This document shows positions 1-8,245 of a DNA stretch of 64,000 nucleotides, piece after piece (the first letter of the stretch is position 1; every line of letters starts with the position of its first letter). The notes under the pieces are model-generated. The model did not search any database, was not told the DNA's origin, and worked only from the letters and a program-made list of their open reading frames with translations. This DNA is from Bacteroidota bacterium (GTDB lineage: Bacteria > Bacteroidota > Bacteroidia > Chitinophagales > Saprospiraceae): contig JANSWP010000030.1 of assembly GCA_024743405.1 (NCBI GenBank), positions 1-64,000 on the forward strand. Direction: 5' to 3'. The position numbers and the translations under genes are program-made.

Positions 1-201
1 ATGGTACAAAGTACTATCGGCTAAAGTCTATTATAGTATGTCTAAAAATTTTACAAATTGAGAATCAATGATTTATGGTTCTGGCGATAAATTATTAAGG
101 GAGTTTGCCGAGGCAAATGACCGCAATAATTTGAAAGGCAGGTTCATAAAGTGTTGGTTTTTAGGAAGTAAAAATTTAGACATACTCTTAGTACGGATGC
201 A

Positions 202-1665
202 TTAATCAACATTATCGTGTAAAAAGGAATTTCCTTTTCGGATTTCCGGTTCGCCTTCTTCTTCTTCTTCTGAAATGGCATATCGAGACATCATTTCATC
301 CGAAGAATGAGGGACATTATCTAAGTTTACTCCACGTCTAAGATATGCAGGTGTATTTTCTAATTCATTGACTATCTGAGGGTTATTCAATTTCACTCGA
401 ACATCACGAAGTCTTTCTCGACGACGGCGATCTGCCTCCATTCGTCTTTTTCGTTCCGCTTCTTCTCGCTCCTTATCCTGTTCTTTCACATAAGGTTCGT
501 CATAAGAATAACGTCCATTTCCATGATATTTCTCAACCGTTTCTCGGACATCGTCAAACTCGAAAGTAGTTCCATTTTTCACTTGAATATCAGATTCAAA
601 CCCAATACTGGTCAAACCGTTTTTTTTTGGAGAAATAGCTTCATCATCTAAAGAGACTCTGATTTTTTCCTCTTGCTTACCCGTTACTTTATTTAGTTCT
701 TTATTTCGCTCGAAACCAGTTGCGATTACCGTCACACTAATTTTCTCACCTAAACTTTCGTCATAACAGTTACCCCAAATTAAATCGGTGCCATAACCAG
801 CCTCTTCTTGAACGAACTCTGTTATCTCAAAAATTTCATCCATTGTCACCTCTTTCGTTCCAGAAGTTACATTCAATAAGATATGCTGTGCCCCTCGGAT
901 GTTATTTTCTTCCAAGAGTGGTGAACTCAATGCTTCATCAACTGCTTTTTTCGCTCTGTCGTCTCCTTCTGCCATAGACGTTCCCATTATGGCAACTCCA
1001 CTACCCCTCATGACCGTATTCACATCCTCAAAATCCACGTTAACATAACCAGGAACCGTGATGATTTCTGCGATACCTTTTGCGGCAGTTGTTAAAATAT
1101 TATCTGCTTGAGCAAATGCTTCGGAAATTTTCAAATTACCGTGCATTTGGCGCAATTTATCATTAGAGATGACAATTAAGGTGTCCACATTTTTCTTCAA
1201 CTCTTCCAATCCATCAAATGCTTGAGATTGACGACGACGACCTTCAAAAGTAAAAGGGCAAGTCACAATACCTACTGTCAAAATATCCATTTCTTGAGCT
1301 GCTTTCGCAATAATAGGAGCAGCACCAGTACCCGTTCCACCACCCATACCGGCAGTTATGAACAACATTTTACAGTCTTTAGAAAGGTAATCCTTCACCT
1401 CTTCAATGCTCTCTTCACAGGCTTGCTTACCAATATTAGGTTTTGAACCTGCACCTCGGCCTTCTGTCAAGGCAGGTCCTAATTTTATTTTTGTTGGTAC
1501 CGGACTAATATCCATGGCTTGATTATCCGTATTACAAATCGCGAAATCAACGCCAACAATACCTTGTTTGAACATGTGTGTTACGGCGTTGCTTCCCCCG
1601 CCGCCAACTCCTAAAACCTTAATTATAGGAGTTTCATTAGAATCTTCCATCAATTTAAAAATCAT
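202..1665 (-). CDS. ftsZ: Cell division protein FtsZ
   Basis: Tubulin-like GTPase that polymerises into the cytoplasmic Z-ring. The 487-residue product has the nucleotide-binding GGGTGTG signature at about residues 108-114 and the FtsZ GTPase plus C-terminal fold up to about residue 320. A long linker follows, then a strongly charged stretch (about 390-425, rich in E, K and R) and a conserved C-terminal region beginning TPAYLRR with DNVPHSS, typical of Bacteroidota FtsZ. It is longer than E. coli FtsZ (383 residues), as usual in this phylum. It is the last gene of the minus-strand dcw cluster, about 100 nt after ftsA. ATG at 1665 is taken as start; the internal ATG five codons later is also possible. 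Confidence 0.98.
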   Translation of the reverse strand: MIFKLMEDSNETPIIKVLGVGGGGSNAVTHMFKQGIVGVDFAICNTDNQAMDISPVPTKIKLGPALTEGRGAGSKPNIGKQACEESIEEVKDYLSKDCKMLFITAGMGGGTGTGAAPIIAKAAQEMDILTVGIVTCPFTFEGRRRQSQAFDGLEELKKNVDTLIVISNDKLRQMHGNLKISEAFAQADNILTTAAKGIAEIITVPGYVNVDFEDVNTVMRGSGVAIMGTSMAEGDDRAKKAVDEALSSPLLEENNIRGAQHILLNVTSGTKEVTMDEIFEITEFVQEEAGYGTDLIWGNCYDESLGEKISVTVIATGFERNKELNKVTGKQEEKIRVSLDDEAISPKKNGLTSIGFESDIQVKNGTTFEFDDVRETVEKYHGNGRYSYDEPYVKEQDKEREEAERKRRMEADRRRRERLRDVRVKLNNPQIVNELENTPAYLRRGVNLDNVPHSSDEMMSRYAISEEEEEGEPEIRKGNSFLHDNVD

Positions 1666-1763
1666 AACTGCTAATTTTTTCGTACCATCGCCAAATTGGG
1701 AAGTTGAAGAGGCACTGTGTTAGTTTTCTTTTTATTAATATGTTTGTAAACCTTGCTTTCAAT

Positions 1764-3089
1764 TTAGAACTCTGAGTCTGGTTCTGCCTCAAACCATTCT
1801 TTTGTCTTCTTAAAAATAGACTCATACCATGGTTGGGCATTTGCATTTGCATACAATTCCGCCCCTTCCTCTTGATCCTGAAGTGGCTCTTTTTCTTCAT
1901 AAACCACTTTTCCATCTTCTACATCTTGAATACCCTTCATTAATAGACCAATGGCAGTTGAGAAAATCGGGCTACTCAATTGTTCTGCATAGCCATGTGC
2001 TAAATGCTCTATTGGTACACCGATGCGACAACTAATACCTGTATGGTATTCTGTCAATTTATCGATATGATTCAATAAAGAACCACCCCCTGTCAATACG
2101 ATTCCCCCAATCAACTTATTCTCAAAACCTGACCGGCGAATTTCCCAAACCACATAATCCAAAATTTCCTCCACTCTTGCCTGAATGATGCGAGACAAAT
2201 TCTTCTCGGATATTTCTTTCGGTTCTCTACCTTTCAAACCAGGAATCGTGACTATTCGATTGTCATAAACTTCCTCCGCCAATGCCGAACCAAATTTTGT
2301 TTTCAATTTTTCAGCCTGCTGATTCATAACCATACAGCCTTCTTTGATGTCTTTTGTTATCACATTACCTCCAAAAGGAATAACCGCCGTATGGCGAATA
2401 ATACCATCACAGAAGATCGTAATATCAGTAGTCCCTCCTCCTATATCTACCAGTGCAACACCTGCTTCCTTTTCTTCACTACTCAATACTGCGGCTGCTG
2501 AAGCGATTGGCTCCAATGTCAAATTGGCAACCTCCAATCCTGCTCTTTCGACACACTTAATTAAGTTTTGAGAAGCGGTGATTTGACCTGTTATAATATG
2601 AAAATTTGCTTCCAAACGAACCCCCGACATCCCAATTGGATCTAGGATGCCTTGCTCGTGGTCAATGGTATATTCTTGCGGAATCACATGCAAAATCTTA
2701 TCGCCAGGAGGCAATACCAACTTGTGCATATCATTGATCAATTTATCAATATCCCATTGGTCAATTTCCGTATGATTATTATCTCTAGTCAACATACCTC
2801 TATGTTGAAGGCTTTTAATATGTTGACCAGCAATTCCTACATGAACAATACGAAATTCTTGTTTCGCGGCTCTTTCCGCAGCTTTCACTGCATCTGAAAT
2901 TGCCCGAACAGTTTTTTCAATATTGGAAACAACACCCCTCATGACACCCTCCGAGTCTACTTTCCCAATACCAACAATTTCTATTTTTCCATGTTTGTTT
3001 TTGCGTCCAGCCACGGCACAAACCTTAGTTGTTCCGATGTCAACTGCAACTACAATTTCTTGATGTGTGTTTTGGTTGTAATCCATCAT
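1764..3089 (-). CDS. ftsA: Cell division protein FtsA
   Basis: Actin-like ATPase that tethers FtsZ to the inner membrane and recruits later divisome proteins. The 441-residue product begins its ATPase fold with VAVDIGTTKV near residue 15 and has a second phosphate-binding stretch DIGGGTTDIT near 215. The C-terminus (WYESIFKKTKEWF, about 420-433) looks like the amphipathic membrane-targeting helix expected of FtsA. It sits between ftsQ (115 nt upstream) and ftsZ, as in other dcw clusters. No internal promoter was recognised. Confidence 0.97.
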   Translation of the reverse strand: MMDYNQNTHQEIVVAVDIGTTKVCAVAGRKNKHGKIEIVGIGKVDSEGVMRGVVSNIEKTVRAISDAVKAAERAAKQEFRIVHVGIAGQHIKSLQHRGMLTRDNNHTEIDQWDIDKLINDMHKLVLPPGDKILHVIPQEYTIDHEQGILDPIGMSGVRLEANFHIITGQITASQNLIKCVERAGLEVANLTLEPIASAAAVLSSEEKEAGVALVDIGGGTTDITIFCDGIIRHTAVIPFGGNVITKDIKEGCMVMNQQAEKLKTKFGSALAEEVYDNRIVTIPGLKGREPKEISEKNLSRIIQARVEEILDYVVWEIRRSGFENKLIGGIVLTGGGSLLNHIDKLTEYHTGISCRIGVPIEHLAHGYAEQLSSPIFSTAIGLLMKGIQDVEDGKVVYEEKEPLQDQEEGAELYANANAQPWYESIFKKTKEWFEAEPDSEF

Positions 3090-3204
3090 AACACTTGCTT
3101 TTTTAGTAGTTATCTCAGTATAGTTTGTTCAACATTTTCAACACAGATTGAATCAATTTTTTCTAAATGATTTAGAATAGTTAATTCAATCTGTATTTGA
3201 ATAT

Positions 3205-3978
3205 TTATCTTTTTTCACAGACGACTTGTCCTTTAAACCTCAGGTCTATCGTCCGATATTTTTGCCATCCCTCATAAGCGATTCCTTCCTCATAAAACTT
3301 ACGTAATCGCCATAATTTTTCATCGTGATTTTCAAATCGCCCAAACTTAATTTTTTGGTCACCCACTTTTGGAACTAAGATCATTTCGCCGTTGGTCATA
3401 TGAATTTGCTCGACTAATGATTTCCAAAATTCATCTTTTAAAATTACTTCCGTCAATTGAAAGATATCTTTTAAAGTATGTTGTTTTCGTTCCAAAAAAT
3501 CAGGTGAATGCGGTGCTATACTACCTGTTCCGACAATCACTCTAGCTGTAAAATGTTTGGACAACGGCAACTTCTTACCGTCTTTATCTACATAATAATT
3601 TAATCCGTTATTATCTTTAACTCTTAGTATTGGTTCCCGCTGCGTAACCTCAATTTGTACCTGATTTCTCGCATTAATATTCACTTCTGCATTCAATACA
3701 AAAGGGTCATCTTCCAGAACTCTTTCAATCCTATTGACATTAATATTGACTAAACTTTGTCCTTCCAAATCAAAGCCAAAACTTCGATTAATCAACTCCC
3801 GAACATCTTCGTCATTTATTAATAAATACCCGCCTGGTAATTTTTCAATCGTAATATCAACCGTTTTCACATCACTCCCTTGCTTACGCTCGACTGCCGA
3901 GATAATCATAATCAAAGCGAAAAAGAGACCAGATACCCAGCCAATTCGCTTTAGAGATTTTAGAAGTTCAGGATTCAT
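3205..3978 (-). CDS. ftsQ: Cell division protein FtsQ/DivIB
   Basis: Bitopic divisome protein linking early and late division proteins in the periplasm. The 257-residue sequence has a short cytoplasmic N-terminus, one membrane segment at about residues 13-28 (WVSGLFFALIMIISAV), then a POTRA-like domain (about 35-110) and the FtsQ beta domain. Primary sequence is weakly conserved, as usual for FtsQ. Its position between murC and ftsA is the canonical dcw position and supports the call. Confidence 0.9.
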   Translation of the reverse strand: MNPELLKSLKRIGWVSGLFFALIMIISAVERKQGSDVKTVDITIEKLPGGYLLINDEDVRELINRSFGFDLEGQSLVNINVNRIERVLEDDPFVLNAEVNINARNQVQIEVTQREPILRVKDNNGLNYYVDKDGKKLPLSKHFTARVIVGTGSIAPHSPDFLERKQHTLKDIFQLTEVILKDEFWKSLVEQIHMTNGEMILVPKVGDQKIKFGRFENHDEKLWRLRKFYEEGIAYEGWQKYRTIDLRFKGQVVCEKR

Positions 3979-4001
3979 CAGTTGTCAATTCCTATTTGTC
4001 C

Positions 4002-4033
4002 ATTCTCAATTAAATAGTTTCTTAATTGAGAAT
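4002..4033. other. Hairpin between murC and ftsQ
   Basis: Perfect 12-bp inverted repeat (ATTCTCAATTAA and its complement) around an 8-nt loop in the 70-nt murC-ftsQ gap. There is no T-run in the direction of transcription (minus), so a classical terminator is unlikely; it may be an mRNA processing or stability hairpin, or a small palindromic repeat. Confidence 0.6.
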
Positions 4034-4048
4034 CGAAAACCTTTAATT

Positions 4049-5395
4049 TTATTTTAAGCTTACTAAATACTCATGTATAGGTTCAACGAATGTATTAATA
4101 TCGCCCGCTCCAAGTGTTAAAACTACTTCTAAGTCTTTGGTTTTCAATACATTCATTAAATTAGTTCTCCACACCAAATCCTTGTTAGGATTTTTCATTT
4201 TTTCAAAGATGATTTCAGAAGTTATACCTGGAATTGGCTCTTCTCTTGCCGGATAAATATCCATCAATAAAACTTCATCCAATCCATCTAACGCTGCTGC
4301 AAAACCATCTTGAAAATCGCGGGTTCGACTGTACAAGTGAGGCTGAAATATGCCCATTATTTTTCGATTAGGAAACAACTCTTTTGCTGCTCCTATTGCT
4401 GCTGTCAATTCTGTCGGGTGGTGCGCATAATCATTTATCAAAATCGTTTTTTCGTCCCGATAAACAAACTCAAATCTGCGCTTTATTCCCTTGAATGTCT
4501 CCAATGCTTTTTTGATCGATCCATACGAAACGCCTAATTGAATCGCAACTGCAATCGCCGCCATTGCATTTTCAACATTGTGCCTGCCAGGTAAGGAGAA
4601 TTTTAGTGGTTCGTCAGATTTCTCTCCTAACTCAAAAACAAACCATCCATTTTCCACTCGCACTTTCTCTGCACGATAGTTCCCCTCTTCTATTCCATAT
4701 GTTTCAAATAACTTTTCCGGAAAATATTCCGTCAATTTATGTTGTAAAAACAACTGCCCATTGGGCTTCATTTTTTTGACAAATTCTTTGAACCCAGAAT
4801 CATGCATTGCTTCCACATTGTCATAAATATCTAAATGATCTGCATCCATATTGGTTATCACCGCAATATCCGGACTGAGTTGTAAAAATGATCGGTCATA
4901 TTCGTCGGCTTCGACAACGACCCATTCACCTTTACCTTCAACATAGTTGGATTTAAAATTTTGCGCAATACCTCCGAGGAAAGCCGTACAATCTACACCA
5001 CCAGTGTGTAAAATGTGGGTTAGAATAGAAGAAGTAGTCGTTTTCCCATGGGTTCCTGCAACTGCGATAGTCCGCTGGGCTCTACTAATCATTCCTAAAA
5101 CTTCTGCCCTTTTTTTAAAAGAACAATTTATACTTTTTAAAAAGTGTAATTCGCTGTTTGTCTTAGGAATAGCTGGGGTATAGATTACCAAATCTATGCC
5201 AGAAGGTATTTTTTTAATGTCTTCTTCATAATGAATTGTCATCCCTTCGTCGACCAACTTTTTGGTCAGGGTTGTTTCGGTTTTATCGTATCCGTGAATT
5301 TCGATTCCTCTTGCATTAAAATAGCGAGCTAATGCGCTCATACCAATGCCGCCAATACCGAGAAAATATATTTTATGTATGTCTTGTAAAGTCAT
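4049..5395 (-). CDS. murC: UDP-N-acetylmuramate--L-alanine ligase MurC
   Basis: ATP-dependent cytoplasmic ligase that adds L-Ala to UDP-MurNAc, the first amino acid of the peptidoglycan stem. The 448 residues show the N-terminal Rossmann-type GIGGIGMS (about 13-20), the Mur ligase P-loop GTHGKTT at 114-120, a NDYAHHPTE motif in the central domain, and the C-terminal Mur ligase domain. Length is normal. Separated from upstream murG by 250 nt filled by two repeat elements, and from ftsQ by about 70 nt. Confidence 0.98.
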   Translation of the reverse strand: MTLQDIHKIYFLGIGGIGMSALARYFNARGIEIHGYDKTETTLTKKLVDEGMTIHYEEDIKKIPSGIDLVIYTPAIPKTNSELHFLKSINCSFKKRAEVLGMISRAQRTIAVAGTHGKTTTSSILTHILHTGGVDCTAFLGGIAQNFKSNYVEGKGEWVVVEADEYDRSFLQLSPDIAVITNMDADHLDIYDNVEAMHDSGFKEFVKKMKPNGQLFLQHKLTEYFPEKLFETYGIEEGNYRAEKVRVENGWFVFELGEKSDEPLKFSLPGRHNVENAMAAIAVAIQLGVSYGSIKKALETFKGIKRRFEFVYRDEKTILINDYAHHPTELTAAIGAAKELFPNRKIMGIFQPHLYSRTRDFQDGFAAALDGLDEVLLMDIYPAREEPIPGITSEIIFEKMKNPNKDLVWRTNLMNVLKTKDLEVVLTLGAGDINTFVEPIHEYLVSLK

Positions 5396-5405
5396 TTTTT
5401 TGCCC

Positions 5406-5482
5406 TTTTGTCATACTTAACAGAATGAAGAATCTGGCTGGATATTATATCCAGATTCTTCACTGTACTCAGCATAACAAAA
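5406..5482. repeat. 77-bp imperfect palindrome (GAAGAATC-type repeat)
   Basis: Two imperfect arms of about 32 nt starting TTTTGT on each strand flank a perfect 12-bp core stem (TGAAGAATCTGG, 5426-5437, pairing with 5451-5462). Palindromes centred on GAAGAATC are common interspersed REP-like repeats in Bacteroidota. A shorter relative with GAAGAATC/GATTCTTC arms lies at 6783-6819 between murG and ftsW. It could fold as a hairpin in the dcw transcript. Confidence 0.75.
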
Positions 5483-5489
5483 ACTATTT

Positions 5490-5650
5490 AGTAACTGCTA
5501 AAAAATAAGTCCGCCAATTTGAGATAGTAGATTTTGGATTTTAGTAAGGCAAAAAACACAGGTGATGCAGGGCATCTGCGAGTATTTTTAACACCGCAAA
5601 AATTCAAAAGATACATAGGCAAATGTCGGAGTTATTCTTTAGGCGTTACT
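5490..5650. repeat. MITE-like element, copy A (murG-murC gap)
   Basis: A 161-bp noncoding element. Left end AGTAACTGCTAAAAAATAAG (5490 on) is matched by the inverted right end at 5620-5650 (read inward AGTAACGCCTAAAGAATAAC). The core contains AGGCAAAAAACACAGG and GTATTTTTAAC, shared with the copies at 40180, 47196 and 47494. A TTA flanks both ends if the repeat is taken to start at GTAAC, a likely 3-bp target duplication. The right end supplies the murG stop codon. Confidence 0.8.
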
Positions 5651-6770
5651 TAATCAGATTAAGAACCGTTTTCGCAATCTCAACTGCCGCATTTTCCTTT
5701 TTTAACTTCAAAATATTCTCCCTTAAATTTTTCTTCAAAGGTTCATCAGAAAGTATTTCCAACGCTTTTTTCATAATCAATTCTTCCGCCTCCGAATCCT
5801 TCACTAATAATGCCGCATTTTTCTCAACTAAAGCCATCGCATTTTTAGTTTGATGGTCTTCCGATACATTTGGAGAAGGAATCAAAATTGAAGGTTTACC
5901 AACCAAACACAATTCTGAAATCGAGAGTGCTCCCGCTCGACCAATAATAACATCTGCCATAGCATAAGCTAAATCCATTCGATCTACGAACTGAAGTACT
6001 TTTACATTATTCAGTTCAGCCGTTTTTGACTGAACCATTTCTTTCATGTACAATTTACCCGCCTGCCAAAGAACTTGTATTTCAGGGTTATTAATCAACT
6101 TCGTATTTGCCACCATCGCATTATTGATGGTACGCGCACCGAGACTACCCCCAAAAACGAAAATCGTTTTTTTATTTTTATCAAATCCAAAGTATTCATA
6201 GGCCTCATCCTGCTTGTTGTCCAGATTTGTAAATAAATCTTGCCGAACAGGATTTCCTGTCAAGACTGTTTTTGATTTTGGAAACCATCGATCCATTCCA
6301 TCATACGCCACACAAATCTTACTTGCTCGTTTTGCTAAAAGTCGATTAGTAATACCCGGAAAAGAGTTCTGTTCTTGAACCAAAACCGGAATTCCTTTTC
6401 GACTCGCCATTTCTAAAGTCGGACCACTCGCGTAACCTCCCACTCCAACGACCACATCTGGTTTAAAGTGATTGATAATACGGTTCGCTTTCCAAAGACT
6501 TGAAATAAGCTTGAAAGGAAACATCAGATTTCGCAATGTCAATTGTCTATGGAAACCACTGATCCAAAGCCCCTCAATGGGATATCCCGCTTTCGGGACT
6601 TTTTCCATTTCAATTTTACCCGCTGCACCAACAAATAGTATTTGTGCATTAGGCTTTAATTTTTTAATCTCATTGGCAATCGCAATAGCAGGAAAAACGT
6701 GTCCCCCTGTGCCACCGCCAGAAATGATGATTTTCGGATTTTCTGTTTTCAAAAGAACTTGGTTTGTCAT
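5646..6770 (-). CDS. murG: UDP-GlcNAc:undecaprenyl-PP-MurNAc-pentapeptide GlcNAc transferase MurG
   Basis: Peripheral membrane GT-B glycosyltransferase that converts lipid I to lipid II on the cytoplasmic face of the inner membrane. The 374-residue product has the glycine-rich GGGTGGH at residues 18-24, a second GGSLGA loop near 210, and the C-terminal UDP-GlcNAc pocket around GRAGALSISE and SEDHQTKNA. Family length is normal. The stop codon TAA lies inside the terminal sequence of the adjacent MITE-like repeat, so the element abuts or slightly trims the C-terminus. Confidence 0.98.
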   Translation of the reverse strand: MTNQVLLKTENPKIIISGGGTGGHVFPAIAIANEIKKLKPNAQILFVGAAGKIEMEKVPKAGYPIEGLWISGFHRQLTLRNLMFPFKLISSLWKANRIINHFKPDVVVGVGGYASGPTLEMASRKGIPVLVQEQNSFPGITNRLLAKRASKICVAYDGMDRWFPKSKTVLTGNPVRQDLFTNLDNKQDEAYEYFGFDKNKKTIFVFGGSLGARTINNAMVANTKLINNPEIQVLWQAGKLYMKEMVQSKTAELNNVKVLQFVDRMDLAYAMADVIIGRAGALSISELCLVGKPSILIPSPNVSEDHQTKNAMALVEKNAALLVKDSEAEELIMKKALEILSDEPLKKNLRENILKLKKENAAVEIAKTVLNLIK

Positions 6771-6782
6771 GATAAAAATTTT

Positions 6783-6819
6783 GAAGAATCATAGAAAGAC
6801 TGTTGATCTCCGATTCTTC
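6783..6819. other. Small hairpin between murG and ftsW
   Basis: GAAGAATC (6783-6790) pairs with GATTCTTC (6812-6819). It resembles the core of the palindrome at 5406-5482 and is probably a degenerate member of the same repeat family. Confidence 0.5.
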
Positions 6820-6837
6820 CATACTTATGACAAAGTA

Positions 6838-8226
6838 TTATTTATTTCGATTACTACCTTTATTTCTATCGCGATTGCCACTACCGCCATCTCGATTTCG
6901 ATCTCTATTGCCACCACCGCCTCTATAACCGCCGCCATCTTGATTTCGGTCTCGATTGCTACCACCACCTCGGTTTCTATCTCGGTTGCCGCCGCCACTT
7001 TGCTGTCCTTTTGAATTACCGCCTTCCGCCCTAGAGTCGTCTTTTTTATCAGAACTTGATTTTAAGCCTCCACCCGTTGCAACTGCACCTGTAAAACCAC
7101 CACCTTCAACAAACTTGCTTACGCTCAAAATAATTCCGAAGAATACACACGTAAATAAAAGGGAGGTTCCTCCCCAACTGACCATCGGTAATGGCAACCC
7201 TGTAACAGGCACCAAATTGACCGAAACAGCCATGTTCATTAAAGCTTGCAAAACCAGCAAAATAGTCAAACCTAATGCTGCCAATGCCCCAAACGATTTA
7301 TCACTTTTCGTAATCAAACTTGTTACCCGAAACAACAATAAAATATATAAGCCAAGAATAAAAAATCCACCCACTAAACCATATTCTTCTACAATAATGG
7401 CATAGATATAATCTGCATGTGAAGCTGGCAAAAAATTTCTTTGAATAGAATTCCCAGGTCCTACACCAAATATTTGACCATTAGAAATAGCAATTTTTGC
7501 TTGCTCTACTTCATAAATCCCCTCACCCATTGGGTTGAAATGTAGAATTCGATTTATCCATGTTTCAGATCTTATTATGTCAGGCATAAAATCTCCGAGA
7601 ATTATCAAAATTGCAAAGACAACAATCCATAGCAATATTAATAACCCAATATATTTCAAAGACACTCTTCCAATAAACATCATTGTCAAGCAGGTAATCA
7701 GTAGCAAAGTTGCCGTTGACATATCCGCTGGTGCAATTAACCCACAAACCACAATAATGGGCACAATAATGGGCATAAATGCCTTTTTCAAATCTTTTAT
7801 ATAGTCCTTGTGCTTAGTCACCTCCCTAGCTACAAATAAGATCAAAGCTAGTTTCGCTAAATCTGACGTTTGGAAATTTATCCCAATAAATGGTATCTCC
7901 AACCACCGCCGAGCACTATTGTAATCCTCTCCTAAAAATATTGTAAACAGCAGCAATGGTATCGAAATCGCCATCAAATAAGGAGCCGCCCGGTTGTACC
8001 GCATATAATGCATGATGTAAGCTAGGTAACATAAAAACAACCCGCTTACCAACTTCATCCCGTGGCTCACCAAAAAGGACTCTGTATCACCTCCTCTTAA
8101 TCGATATGCCATTGATCCAGTCGCCGAATACACCGCCAAAATTGAGAACATAGCAAGAACCGCGACAATCATCCATATGACTTTGTCACCTCTTAATTCT
8201 GCATATATTCTTGCTCCTAAAGACAT
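6838..8226 (-). CDS. ftsW: Peptidoglycan glycosyltransferase FtsW with low-complexity tail
   Basis: SEDS-family integral membrane glycan polymerase acting with the class B PBP FtsI at the septum. Residues 1 to about 375 are hydrophobic and carry the family pattern: several membrane segments, the large loop FGVGPGNSIQRNFLPASHAD, and a late TGLPLPMVSWGGTS motif. The remaining ~90 residues are an unusual hydrophilic tail rich in Gly, Asn, Arg and Asp, with four NRDRN repeats separated by GGG runs and ending in basic residues. Such a tail is absent from standard FtsW and is probably cytoplasmic and disordered. It lies 20 nt after murD and 67 nt before murG. Confidence 0.95.
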   Translation of the reverse strand: MSLGARIYAELRGDKVIWMIVAVLAMFSILAVYSATGSMAYRLRGGDTESFLVSHGMKLVSGLFLCYLAYIMHYMRYNRAAPYLMAISIPLLLFTIFLGEDYNSARRWLEIPFIGINFQTSDLAKLALILFVAREVTKHKDYIKDLKKAFMPIIVPIIVVCGLIAPADMSTATLLLITCLTMMFIGRVSLKYIGLLILLWIVVFAILIILGDFMPDIIRSETWINRILHFNPMGEGIYEVEQAKIAISNGQIFGVGPGNSIQRNFLPASHADYIYAIIVEEYGLVGGFFILGLYILLLFRVTSLITKSDKSFGALAALGLTILLVLQALMNMAVSVNLVPVTGLPLPMVSWGGTSLLFTCVFFGIILSVSKFVEGGGFTGAVATGGGLKSSSDKKDDSRAEGGNSKGQQSGGGNRDRNRGGGSNRDRNQDGGGYRGGGGNRDRNRDGGSGNRDRNKGSNRNK

Positions 8227-8245
8227 TTATATTTTCTTTATTTTG

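Noticed and set aside
1-201. Possible gene after ftsZ at the window edge
   Set aside because: All frames are closed within short distances and no family motif is visible; treated as noncoding 3' region.
5438-5450. GGATATTATATCC shared between 5406-5482 and about 63540-63553 as a regulator site
   Set aside because: One is the loop of a repeat palindrome and the other lies in an unrelated leader; two occurrences of an AT-rich palindrome are not enough.
6840-7010. Regularly spaced DNA repeats that could suggest a CRISPR-like array
   Set aside because: The repeats are in frame with ftsW and code for NRDRN/GGG units; units are short and not separated by unique spacers.
6472-7014. 180-codon plus-strand frame rich in SISIA and TTA repeats
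   Set aside because: Antisense shadow of the repetitive Gly/Asn/Arg/Asp tail of ftsW and the start of murG; biased composition with no protein-like features.
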